NCBI GenBank assembly: GCA_037178855.1
Contig: JASJZC010000006.1
Span: 8,908,501-8,972,500 of the forward strand
Length of the DNA: 64,000 bases
Source: Oscheius sp. JU75
Lineage: Eukaryota > Nematoda > Chromadorea > Rhabditida > Rhabditidae
Reading direction: 5' to 3'
Shown here one piece after another: positions 36,010-50,842 of the stretch. The position numbers and the translations under genes were made by a program. Below the pieces are notes generated by a model. That model did not search any database and was not told where the DNA came from. It worked only from the letters and a program-made list of their open reading frames with translations. The stretch's first letter is position 1. The number at the start of each line of letters is the position of its first letter.

Positions 36010-37899
36010 ATCCCGGCAATAGCAGAATGAACAAAATGCTCAAATGATCTCTTGCCCCCGTTAATGAGTTCTCTTCAGCTCACCTGTTGTGAGTTGAACA
36101 CAAGTCAAGCAAAACTCGTCAACAGTCGTGTCATCCTCGACAACTAAAATAGAGAGAGAACGAACTTTATTTGCGTCGTGTTCATTCCGATGAGTCATAA
36201 TCTTCTCAAGGAAAAAGTCTCGTGTAGAATTAAGCCCCTAAACTTGCTTAAAACTAAGACGAGCTCAAAATTTTGTGATTCCGTCTTTGGAGAAATCCGC
36301 TTAGCTGTCTTGGTACCAGATGGGTACGGAAGTACCCTAGTCCTATAGTCGAGTAGAGGACTAATATATCTCTGTTAATCTGTCACTCTGTCTCTTTACC
36401 ACTCTATTTCTCTATCTCTCTGTCTCTCTGTCATTCTGCCATTTTCGGCGAGTTGGTAGTGGCTTGCTACGAAGTAAAGTTGTTGCTGGGAACAGATTGG
36501 GTAGAGTATAATACTTTTCCTTTACCTAAAAGACCCCTCAGAGAACGGAATAGGACCACGTTTCTCAGGCTTTTTCGCAACAGTCTCCTGATGCAGGCAG
36601 AAAACTTTGATTCCCTCTGAACTTGACATTGCTGGTACAGGATTGAGAACAGAATCAGAGACAGTCAAAGCCACGGAAGTCATTTTGTTGGCGCCTATGA
36701 GAAAGAGAAGCAACCAGAACACCAAGTTTTGGTTCCTATGCACTTCAAGAATTAAGTCTAAACTACCGCCACTCGACCTTGAACGATCAACTGTACAAGT
36801 CTCTTCTCAAGTGTCAAAAGTCAGGAGCCCTTCAGAAGAAGAAAAAGTAGCCCCCTCGTCATGTTTTGGTCAACCGGAACCTGCGCGTGGGTGGCCTCCT
36901 TTCTTTTTTTTGACTTTCGAGTGATGAACTCGCGGCCAATTAGGGGAGAGGAACCTACTCAAGGAAGGAACAAATGCTTCCCCCACTATTTTTTAAACTT
37001 ATCCAATATCATGTCTGTAATTGCTGACGTCCTGTACCAGAATTGAGTTCTGGCGGCGCTGATGATGAGCATTTTCAGTGTGCATGCTTTTCAGAGATTG
37101 AGCAGAGTACGATGGTGTACATCCGGGGATTAGCTGTGACGGATCAGGCTCCTCCTCTTTCGCTAATCTTTCAAATGCATTGAACAGTCGGATTATACTA
37201 TATAGTTCAACCATCCCGGTCAGAATTCCAAGAAAATGCTCCCGATGAGCCGCTTACTTTCTTATGAGACTACTTCGACTTCTTAGACTTAGAATTAAGA
37301 GATTGAAAGGGAAAAGCTATCCAACGAACACGAGAAAAATATTGTGAGACAGAGAAACAGATAAAGAGAGATATAAAGACAGAGACAAAAAGGGACTGAC
37401 AATGAGACAGAAAGACTGCTGTTCAAACTGTTGTAAGACAGGTTACGAACGGTCGGGATTTTGCGATTTGCCATTTTTGGTATAGGGAGAGCAGAGAGCC
37501 AGCATTAGTCTCTGACTCAAGTTCAAGAGTCTAACCCACTTTTCAGCGAATAGGTCATTCTAGTTGGTATGCCATGTGGGTGGATCAAAAGCCCAAACTG
37601 GGAGAGGAGGCTCTCCCAGTCTGTACTCTTCCCTCTGTTGTGACGGTCGCTTATTTAGCTGAACATGGCTAGGGGGCTTAGACCCCCCTAAGATGTTCAG
37701 AATAAGCCACGGGTCCTGCAGATGAACTGTGTTTTCCATCTCGGGTTTTGTCTTAAATTTTCAGAGCCTCTTGGTAATTAGAGTTATGAGCCTTTCTCCT
37801 GTTGTCCTCCGCCCACCGCGGCGACCCCCGGCCTCCCAGCCACGCCCCTCCCTCAGCTCTCTCTCTAGTTAATAAGTCGGCTTCAGCTCGTACCGTACA
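36010..37899. other. Intergenic, no supported gene
   Basis: Contains pyrimidine and purine tracts (36370-36440, 37345-37410). On the minus strand 36522-36743 starts with a signal-like MHRNQNLVFWLLLFLIGA, and 36999-37214 is an open frame; both could be exons of a small gene but splice sites joining them were not identified. Confidence 0.4.
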
Positions 37900-40155
37900 A
37901 TGTCGTCCAGCTTCAGTCAACAGCTTCTACTGTCTATCGTATTCTCTGTCAGTCGCCTGTCAGCCAATCCGGTCCCATCGGGATGCTCAGCAGCTAGTTC
38001 CTTTGGAGCTGTATTTTTAACAAACGCCGGAGATTCGTTGTCCAGAGGACCTCTGTGAGTTTTATAGTGATGACGGTATAGTCGAAACATATTATCGGCA
38101 CCGGCTTGCATCCATGGCGCAGTGCCAAGTTAGGCGGCCTAGTGCCCACGGGGTTAACATTCGATCCCCGGATTTGAAATCATTTTTTTGGGTTCGTGAC
38201 AGTGTTTGTTGGAACAAACTGTCTACATTTTTAAGATTTATAGTCTCCTTGATCCATCGAAGTCCAGTTAAGCTACAGGTATAATACTCTTTGTTCTAAA
38301 TGCCAGGCTCGTCATGGCACCTGTCCATCGAATATTTATTGTTTTTATTCGATTAGGATTCCAGAATCTCAACTTTGGATGGACATTGGTCGGGAGCAGA
38401 GTTCTCCCTGTTTTTGAACGATAAAGAAAAAAAGCGATGCTCTCAATTGACCTGATTATTTCATGGGTTTGAACTGGATCAGTAGATCTTTGAAAAGAGC
38501 AAATTGCGGTCGTTTATGCAGGAGAAATGGACTATAAACAGCCTTTTCCGAGTGATTTTGACAAAAACAAAACTTATCATGCGTGGGATTCGAACCCGAC
38601 CCTTTTGTTCTCCGTAGTCGGAGCTCCAACTGACTGAGCCATGCTTGTAAGTGCTTCAGTGTCCGTCGGGCAGGTATATTAAAGGTCCTAAGCAAAATAG
38701 TGACCAGTAATCCTATTCTCGGTCAAAGGTCATACCGAGAACTCCTCTCCTCGGCAGCCGTCATCGTCTAACCCAACTTTGTCGCACAATTATTCTATGC
38801 TGGCCACCTGTCTCTAGGTCACTAATCTCATTTATTTTCTCAAAAAGAGCACTGACCGTAAGCCTTTTCCACACAATCTACGTCATTGTTTTGCCTTGGT
38901 GAATATGCCTCATTCACCCCTGATTTCAGGCGTGGATTTCCCTCCAAATATCAACAACTAAAAATAAAATTACCTTGTTGCTCCAGTAGTCCCTGATCAC
39001 ACAATTTACGTCAAAAAGGCTTGCACGGGAAGACCCCCAGGCTTGAAATCTATCTCGAGATATGAATCCTTTTGAAATTGACGTGCAGAGTGGGGAAAAC
39101 CGCCTCCGAATAGACTCTGATTCAAACTTTCCGTCTCAAATATTCCCCCTGAACTTTCCGCGCGAGTTGGTCTCCGAGTTACTGATGTCATTTCAAAATT
39201 GGATAAGACCGAGATCATCCTTTAATTTTCAGACCCATGGTCTTGCCTGAGGATAGTGGTTATGCTTTGGACAGCCACAGACATCGGCGTCATGTCGTCT
39301 GTGGTCGGACAGACAAGAAGGCCGAAATGAAGACGTTTGAGCAAAGAGCCATCTGTCCGTTCCATTACGTGGTTAACAAGAACGAGAAGGTAGGCATGAG
39401 AAGGGGTTTAGGAAAGATGAAGATTCTCGAAAGAAACAGGCTGCGCACCAATTCTTGAAGCGTAGGAGTCGATACGCCGGGAGACAGCCAGAGAGAAAGA
39501 GTTGCGTATCGATGTCTATGGTTAAGAGTTAGCGCGAAACAGAGGATACTGGCATTTTTTTCACCGGACGGCGCACCAACTCGTATTCTCTGCATATCGA
39601 AGTTGACTACTGTAGCTTGCTGATATGTGTTCTTGTTCAAAAAATCCCATCGAGTATAGCGCGCTTGATTATTCGTTCGGATACGCTCAAATACATAAAG
39701 AGCCATTGCGTATCCAAACCTGTGGTGAAGAGTTGGTTCGCAGTGTGTTCCTCTGACGGTGAGCACCAACTCTAAGCCATGTCGATACGCAGCCAGAAAC
39801 AGCTGCGAATCGAAGGGATAGTGAAGAGTTGGTGCGCAGTGAAACAGAGAGAAAGTGAGACATAGAGAGATTTATTTGCTCCTGTTCAGAGAATCCCATC
39901 CTTACTGGAAGAGGTCGAGTGTGACTGTACCCGACCTTCGCATCTGTCCACATACACCGAAATCCGCTGTCAAGCAGTCAAGTACAGAATGCCTGTGATG
40001 CTTCAAGACGACGAGGGGAAGTACCATCCGGCGCACGAAGAGCTGACTCTGGCCTGTATACCAGTCGCACCGGTGAGTGCCTTCTCGGGATCCAAATGTG
40101 AAAATTTCTTATTCAGAGACAGGAGGAGGACTTTGAAATAATCAACTTATCATAG
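37900..40155 (+). CDS. Interleukin-17-family cytokine-like secreted protein
   Basis: Four exons (37900-38054, 39233-39389, 39890-40072, 40117-40155) give 177 residues with matching phases. A signal peptide (SSFSQQLLLSIVFSVSRLSA) is followed by a variable region with RHRRH, then ERAICPFHYVVNKNEKRIPS-LLEEVECDCTRP, CQAVKYRMPVML and LTLACIPVAP. The CP-(F/W)-x-Y ... R-x-P ... E-x-x-C-x-C ... V-x-Y-x-M-P-V pattern is the IL-17 cystine-knot signature. Nematodes have such a cytokine (C. elegans ILC-17.1, a neuromodulator acting through an IL-17 receptor). Introns are large (1.18 kb and 500 bases) and hold SINEs and three palindromic elements. Assignment is by motif only; overall identity to known IL-17 is low. 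Confidence 0.75.
38108..38184 (+). repeat. tRNA-derived SINE-like element
   Basis: CATGGCGCAGTGCCAAGTTA and ACATTCGATCCCCGG; in the first intron of the IL-17-like gene. Confidence 0.55.
38582..38648 (-). repeat. tRNA-derived SINE-like element, best preserved copy
   Basis: On the minus strand GCATGGCTCAGTCAGTTGGA, an anticodon-arm remnant (CTCCGACTACGGAG) and GGGTTCGAATCCCACGC. Stem ends do not pair as an acceptor stem, so a pseudo-tRNA/SINE head is likelier than a gene. Confidence 0.65.
39441..39839. repeat. Cluster of three GCGCACCAACTC palindromic elements
   Basis: Copies at 39441-39539, 39571-39744 and 39762-39839, all in one intron of the IL-17-like gene. The last is nearly perfect: GCACCAACTCT (39763) pairs with AGAGTTGGTGC (39825) and TCGATACGCAGC (39782) with GCTGCGAATCGA (39802). 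Confidence 0.85.
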
Positions 40156-40601
40156 CTGGTATAACTGTGATGGCTATTCCGACGATACGGGCCGATGATG
40201 ACGGGTTGTAGTGCAGACTAGAACTGTTTTTGTTTCGAAATGAAGGTTTTTTTTCCTTAGTGGTAGAGAGTCAGAAAGATATGGAGAAAGAGAGACGGAA
40301 GTGTTTCGGTTCTTATTGTTATGAGTCAGTAGTACAAGCCTATTGAACTCATAGCTATCCGGATAATGACTGGATAGATATCAGAGTCATGATCGTTTTT
40401 TGAACCGATTCACCTGCGGTAGGTCAAGACGGCATTATACTCACTAAAAGAAGAAGTAAAATCCTATTAGGACAAGCTGGAAAAACATGGTATACCACTA
40501 TAGAGAATTCATCTTCGAAGATGTTTGTGTACGGGGGTGGTACTTTTCACCGTAGTGTCTACATTTAGACACGTGGTTTTCGGGATCAAGACCGCACTTT
40601 T

Positions 40602-40666
40602 GAGCTTTCCGATGTTCTGTAAAGTTGTAGTTCTGTTCGACAACTTTGCAGAACATCGGAAAGCTC
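40602..40666. repeat. GATGTTCTGC foldback element, near-perfect hairpin
   Basis: GAGCTTTCCGATGTTCTGTA followed by AAGTTGTAG pairs with the downstream CAACTTTGCAGAACATCGGA-AAGCTC, one mismatch and a loop of about 8 bases. Confidence 0.9.
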
Positions 40667-40744
40667 ATTGTTGCTATCTTAACACCGAAAATGCAGTTGC
40701 TAATTCTTGACTCTGAGGGTAAACTAATATATAGTAGTCTCCGA

Positions 40745-40805
40745 AATAGTTGGTTAGAGTTCTGTCTACGGATTCAAAAAAGCCGGGTTCGATCCCGAAG
40801 CCTGT
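40745..40805 (+). repeat. tRNA-derived SINE-like element
   Basis: TAGTTGGTTAGAGTTCTGTC and GGGTTCGATCCC; intergenic. Confidence 0.55.
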
Positions 40806-40879
40806 TCAAATTTTATTGTCGTTTTATGGAAGTTTAGAGCATCTTTCTGGCTCTCACATGCAAGATGTTTGGGTGCAGC

Positions 40880-41285
40880 CCATTTCCAATGAAGAGCGGC
40901 ATGTTAAAGGATTAACTGCTTTCGCGCCAATCAATTCAAATGAAATTGGCGCGAAGAAAAAATGTTTTTTGCTTTTTGCAATTTCAGTCAGTTTTCCAAA
41001 GTTTTTTTTTCTTGTTTTGACGTTGTTATCGAATTCTGCTATCGAAAAGACCTATTTGACAACAAATTTGACGAAAAAAGCTGGACTAGAAATATTGAAA
41101 AAGCTTGAAACTTGAACAATGAAGCTCGGCCAAGGTCTTTTTTCAATTTCAGATTTACTTTAGTTTTTTCTCGATTTTGTTGTCAAATAGGTTTTCAGGA
41201 GCTCTGGGTTCGATGGAGAGCTCAAAACTTAGAAAACACGCCTCTAAAATGACTAAGTATAGGTTTTTGAGGGAGTTCGTGACAG
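40880..41285 (+). repeat. About 400 bp dispersed repeat, copy 1
   Basis: Shares with 46510-46925 the words AAGAGCGGCA, CTATTTGACAACAAATTTG, TTGTTGTCAAATAGG and a GACAGGACC end. Internal arms ACCTATTTGACAACAAA and TTTGTTGTCAAATAGGT are inverted. Confidence 0.75.
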
Positions 41286-41639
41286 GACCCACTGCCGCTC
41301 ATCGTTGGAAATAGACTATAGAGACAGAGACACTGCACTTTGTTCCCACTTGATCTCCAGGGTTCAATGGTCATTTGATGAACTTTGTCTCACCATTTCA
41401 GTTCTAAATGTTCACACACATGAAAATGCTGGCTCTAATTGTGGTGTCATCATGACTGAAAGAGTCCGTAATTGGTTGAAACGTCACCATCTCGTCCTAT
41501 TTTTGAGAGCGAGAGGCTGAAAAGCAAGATTAGTCGACCATTTAGCAGAGGAGCTTCAAGTACACGTGTCTCAATGAAATGCGTTCATTACCAAACCCGT
41601 TGAATATCACGTATAGACTGGGGGTGACTAACTGAGGTG

Positions 41640-43223
41640 TCAGAAAGGCCTCAGGATGAGAATTGAACAGACACCCATAATGTAGGAGGCGACGAGTTTC
41701 TGGGGAAGACTGAGGTGGAGATAGGCCGGGACTACGGAGCTCGCAGCCGAGGGATCGTTGACGGTCGGGGAGAGGAGACAGATGGCACAGAAGATGGCTA
41801 TTCCGATTAGACCGAACTGCATGTTCTCCTGAAAGATTGGATCTCACGCCTCTGTCATTTTGTGTCTGTCAACCTGTCTACGATGTTGATTTTCTGTCTG
41901 CCTTTTCCCGCCTTGTCAATCAATCTCTTAGGTGTTCTCTTATACTGTCCATCTGTTACAATCGGGGTGTTCGTCGTGGCTGCACAAGTCATTGTATCTT
42001 GTCAATAGAAGTCTTTACTTTTCAGCTCTCACAGTCTCGGACAGCCGGACACTCTTATTCTACCAGCTCTTTCACCAGTTTGTCACTGTCAGAAAGACCT
42101 CAGCACTATTGCGCCCATGCGGCCAAAGTTGACGCGCAGTTTAAAATTGGCGGGAACGACCATAAAGTAGTAAAATAAGATTTTCTATTGCTTTTTGGTA
42201 ATGTCATGATCTGGAATGCTGCTTATCGTGGAGAGCATGTCAAATTTACTTAGAAAAAACCAAAAATGAGAGAAATTGGCCTGGAGAGGCAAAGTTTTGG
42301 CGTTTACGCGTACCATGTCCATTTTCACAGATCATTCATTCACGTTTTTCTTGCCTTGGTCAGCTCGCCCTCCTTTCTCATGCCTCTGTCAGCTTACTTG
42401 TTTCAATTTTTTTAATCTAATCTCTCATTTGTTCAAGTCAACACGCTCCATCCTGTACCTGTCAGGTTTACTAGCTTGTCCTGGCGACTCAGACTATCCC
42501 AGTCTTGTCCTATCACCGTCATTTTACCCACGTCTGTCTGTACCTGTCGAAACTGCTTTGCCATCATATCGGTTGGGAATTTTGACCCGTAGTCCCGAAC
42601 ACTATATAACTTTGAAGCCAATAAATCGATGCACTTACACTGCCTCTCCTAGAATCCTCATGTCTCGACGTACTGGCCGTCTGCGAGTCGCTCATTCCGA
42701 AAAAGTTGCTTCTACTCGGAGCCTCCTGAGGCAGAGGCGTCTTTTCCGTCACGGTCTTTAACAAAATGTCCTTGTACCCGTGGAGCTAAATCTTTTGATG
42801 GTTTCCTAGGGGTTTCCTTACCTTATTGTCTCCCCTTTTCCTGATCTCAATCCTCAGTTTGTCCACATTTCCCGCTGGCAATCGGCTCGTGCATCTCACC
42901 ACCCTAAACCATTAATTTTCGAATATATCCGAGAAGTTTGAATTTAAAATCTGAATATTTAGGCGAAAAACTCACACATCTTTGCACCGCTTGGCCAAGA
43001 GACTGCCATTGGATTCGCCTACTGAATAATTGCTCGGAGTTGTGCATAGAACTGAATTTTTTTCCAAAATATTTTATTAATAAATATTGCACTCACCTTT
43101 GTAGTTGATCAAGTAGCCATAGGGGTTGTAGAGAGTGATAACTTGCCGGGGCGACTTTTCCCGGACCTCGAACTCGACGTCGTTCACCGAGGTGAACACG
43201 GGAACCAGGGCATCCTCTTCCAT
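41640..43223 (-). CDS. MOSPD1: Motile sperm domain-containing protein 1 (MSP domain, ER membrane)
   Basis: Five exons (43097-43223, 42976-43051, 42822-42903, 42639-42785, 41640-41828) give 206 aa, close to the roughly 213 aa of vertebrate MOSPD1. The MSP domain starts ALVPVFTSVNDVEFEVREKS and includes ITLYNPYGYLINYKVLCTTP and VDKLRIEIRKRGDN, matching MOSPD1 strand by strand. The C-terminus has two membrane helices, with VVPAYLHLSLPQKLVASYIM almost as in MOSPD1. MOSPD proteins are ER tethers binding FFAT-like motifs at membrane contacts. A Ser/Arg-rich loop (SRSNFFGMSDSQTASTSRHE) separates the domains. Not a sperm MSP itself. Confidence 0.91.
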
Positions 43224-45002
43224 TCACTGTACAAGTTTTTATATTAGAAATATTAGATTTTAGCGATTCAGGGACCTCGATAGTGATGAAATTTTAAAGG
43301 AAGATACAAGAAATCGATGGAAAGTTGGAGAAGGACAATTTCTGGTCTGTTTTCTGGTACTTTTGCAGAGACTTAATAATTCGAGAAGTAGTCGACTTAT
43401 GAACCAGGGTCGAATGACCAAAAAGAGTGGGGATAGAATACTTATTTATTAACAGTTTATAAAAAAAGACTCTAGCATGAACAACCGGGGCAGGAACGAC
43501 CTCAAATAAATCTTCCTCTCGAGAGGGGATGCTACAACCCGGAGCGGCTATGAAAAGACTTCCTCTGTTCCTGTACACGACACAGGCTCTGAGGGCGGGG
43601 CATACAGGACAGAGCGCGCTCGGGCGCGACACCCTAAAACAACTAAGCGGCTACAATTTTGGTATGTAGGATCTTAATCGAACTTATCGTTTCAAAGAAC
43701 CATGTATGGCGTGAGATTCATCGAAAAATGACAGCGACGAGCCGTTCTGTGTAAAGGATTCTGCTTTAGAGCAAGACGATTTCGTAATTTTGAAGAGCAT
43801 ATACAGACTGCTGTCTTTCGGGATCTAAAGGGAGAGTCCAGATTAAAAAGAAGCGCTGTCTACCCGTTTACCCATAAGGGAACAGTTTTTTTTTAAAATT
43901 GCCATCAAAGTAGGTAAAAAACTCGCATGTGGTCCTCTGAAGTGAGAAAAGTGAGTATCGAGGAAAATGCTGATAAAGCGACTGACAGGACAGGGGGTGT
44001 CAGATAGAATTCTAGCCAGATAATAATAATTTTCTTGTCTCTACTCGAAACATAAACCTCTATCTAATTTCACTTACAGTAAACGAATAGCGGTTGAAAA
44101 AATCTCTTACTTTCAGTTTTCCAGCCTTTTCAGGACCTTTTAGACCCGATTTCAGACTGGAGACTCAGTTCTCTAGAGATCCTTTCCTCAGCAATTAGCG
44201 AGCTATCTCAGGTTTTCAGGACCAAAAAAAGGTTAGGACTAACCCGTTAAAACAAAACTTTGATGAACCCTGCCAGAAAATCAATAATCGCCACCACACG
44301 ATCAGCTCGCATCGATTTCTTCCCAAAAAATGTCTTTTTAGAGGAGTGGAAAAAGTATTGAAATGGCTAAGCGAGAAAATATTCTTCCTCGGGGACTGCA
44401 AACCCCGCGACTGCACCAATCAGCTGATTTAATCGATTCAGCAGCGTGAGTACTGGAAAACGGTTTATTCACGAGAAAAAAGGGAGACAGAAAAAAAGAG
44501 ACGACTATTATTGTTGTGTGGAGAAACCCGTGGTCCTAGTTGGGGGGGAAAAACGTCGCGTCGCGCGAAATAAATAATGGCTATACACTACAGAAGAAAC
44601 TGATGACCATTTAAGGAAGAAAAAGTGACTAAAAAGAGGGTGTATAAAGCCTTAAAAATATTATAAATGGGTCAACAATAAAGGAAGGAAAAGCCATCAG
44701 TCTTAGGGGTCAGAACCGTATATAAGTAACGGAAAAAGAGACCATTTTGTGTGTTTTGAGGGGTGGGCACAGAGAGACACGGCGTGAGTCTGGCCCCTTC
44801 AAAAAAGATACCAGATCAAACCATATACCTCGAACAAGCCCGCCCGCGCCAAATACGCGACGCGCCGCACCACAGGGGGACCAGAGGCGAGGATATAACA
44901 AGAAGAGAAAAGTGAGTTAAAAACGAGTACTATCGAGAATTTAAAGATATACTGTGATTAAAAATGGATGCGAAATAAAAATGAGGTGGGGTGGAGAAGA
45001 AA
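43224..45002. other. Intergenic, no supported gene
   Basis: MOSPD1 upstream sequence and LAF-1 3' flank. The minus-strand open frame 43294-43632 has a cysteine-rich start (SRPSALCPVCPALRACVVYR) but lacks splice context or a recognisable domain. Purine runs at 44460-44520. Confidence 0.5.
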
Positions 45003-49325
<4,323 letters not shown>

Positions 49326-50842
49326 AAAGAAGTTGAACTTCGCACACGCGAACTAAGTTTGAGTGTTTCCTGCAACAAAAAAAAGAGTAAAATTGAGCGA
49401 CAAACGAGAGCAAGATGTGGAAAAAAAATAGAACTGGAAATATTTGAATTCAACAAATCGCGCCAAATTATAGCTCTATCGTCACGGGATCCAAATTCAA
49501 ACTTAAAATGGTGGTAATACAAATTTCCACATAAAAACGATGTTCTTGCTGTGAAATTGAGTGTCCTGCCCGCTTTATCATTAACCGGTGATAAAGTAAA
49601 AGCAAATAGATAAGACTACAAGTGCTCGAAGGCTAGCAACAGAGGAAAGGTCAAAAAGTGGAGAAAAGAAAGAGAGAGACTCCTCATGAGCATAATTTGG
49701 CCGGTCCCCTCCTAGCCAGACTGCCCCTATCGATCCCTCCTTTTCCAGATGTCCACGAGCTTGGGACACACTGAAATAGGTTGAGCGATGACGATCTTTT
49801 TAAATGAATGCGAAAGAAGCATGAAGAAAGATGGGCAACTTGCTCAGAGAAGCAGTCGGATTTCTTTTCGAAAAAGTTGGTCGGAGTGACCACTCCGTTT
49901 CGAAAGGTTCTCCTAATTGAATTCGTGCTTTTTCTCTACTAAAGCGAAGACTGGTAATACACAACACTGAAGGAAAGCTAGCAAAAAAAAACTTTAGGCA
50001 AAACTACGAAATTATAGGGTAATACAATAAATTTGGGACATTGTGAAAGAAAGGCGGATAGCGCAGCTGTAGTGTCGTTGTGAGACCTCTCCGTGGCCTA
50101 CAGACGGAGAGTGTCAGACAGAGCGAGCCCGGTCGAATCGATAGGATTGCTGCGAGGAGGAGAGAGACGCAGAGCAGGAGCTGTTTTATATTTTTGGGAG
50201 GCTGATTCGACCACTTTGAGCGAGAGAGAGAACACCGTTCGCCAGCAGACTTCTCCCAACAGAATCCAGTCTCGTCGAGGTAAGCAATCAATCTAGTGGG
50301 AGTATTTTCGCCAAAGGAAGCTGGCGAAATCACTCTAAGTCTCCCTAAATTTCTAATTTCTCCAAATGTCCACTTATTTCCGAGCTTTTCAGCCACTTTC
50401 AGCGATCTGGCTGTGTAAAAGAACCCCTTAGAAGGTGAGAAACCTAGAACAATGAGCATACTAGGCCGGATGACTTTCATGAAACACAGCTACGTTATGG
50501 GATAGCTACGTTATAGGAATTTCTTTGAGACTTTTGAACCATGTTTATCGATCTGGCCGTGGGAAAGAACGCCCAAAAAAAAGGTTTAGTTGCAAAAATG
50601 GGTCGAAACTGCCTGTTTCACACTTAAGAATCGAATATCGATAAAAGTGACCATCTTCCCCTTCACTTTTGGCGATATTTTCGTTTCAATAGGTTATTTC
50701 TCACGCCAAGTTCGATAAAAAAAAGTAATAGAAAGTGTGAAAATCGGATTAAGTGAGCAGAAAAATCGATTTATGGAAGGGTTACGAAATGCGCGCGCAA
50801 GGTGTTTGAAATCTTTTCACACCAAAAGCTTTTAGGTCTCGG
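49326..50842. other. Divergent intergenic region between LAF-1 and the next plus-strand gene
   Basis: The LAF-1 5' leader has an acceptor (TTGTTGCAG) about 49 bases upstream of its ATG. No coding exon is apparent; the open frame at 50004-50480 has no domain. Confidence 0.5.

Larger units (their letters stand above)
40156..41639. other. Intergenic repeat cluster
   Basis: Holds a near-perfect hairpin (40602-40666), a tRNA-like SINE (40745-40805) and one copy of a roughly 400 bp dispersed repeat (40880-41285). Open frames at 40750-41115 and 41305-41520 lie in these repeats and are not considered genes. Confidence 0.6.

Noticed and set aside
36999-37214. Minus-strand open frame as a gene
   Set aside because: Plausible amino-acid composition but no recognisable family and no junction to the signal-like frame at 36522-36743.
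38582-38648. Functional tRNA gene (and the other tRNA-like copies)
   Set aside because: A and B boxes are present, but acceptor stems do not pair, anticodon arms are deformed and many similar copies lie in introns; a SINE family fits better.
39441-39839. CRISPR-like repeat array
   Set aside because: Copies are palindromic, irregularly spaced and imperfect, in an intron of a eukaryotic gene; they are foldback elements.
43294-43632. Minus-strand open frame with a Cys-rich start
   Set aside because: No domain, no splice sites in a suitable place and no acceptor near its first ATG.
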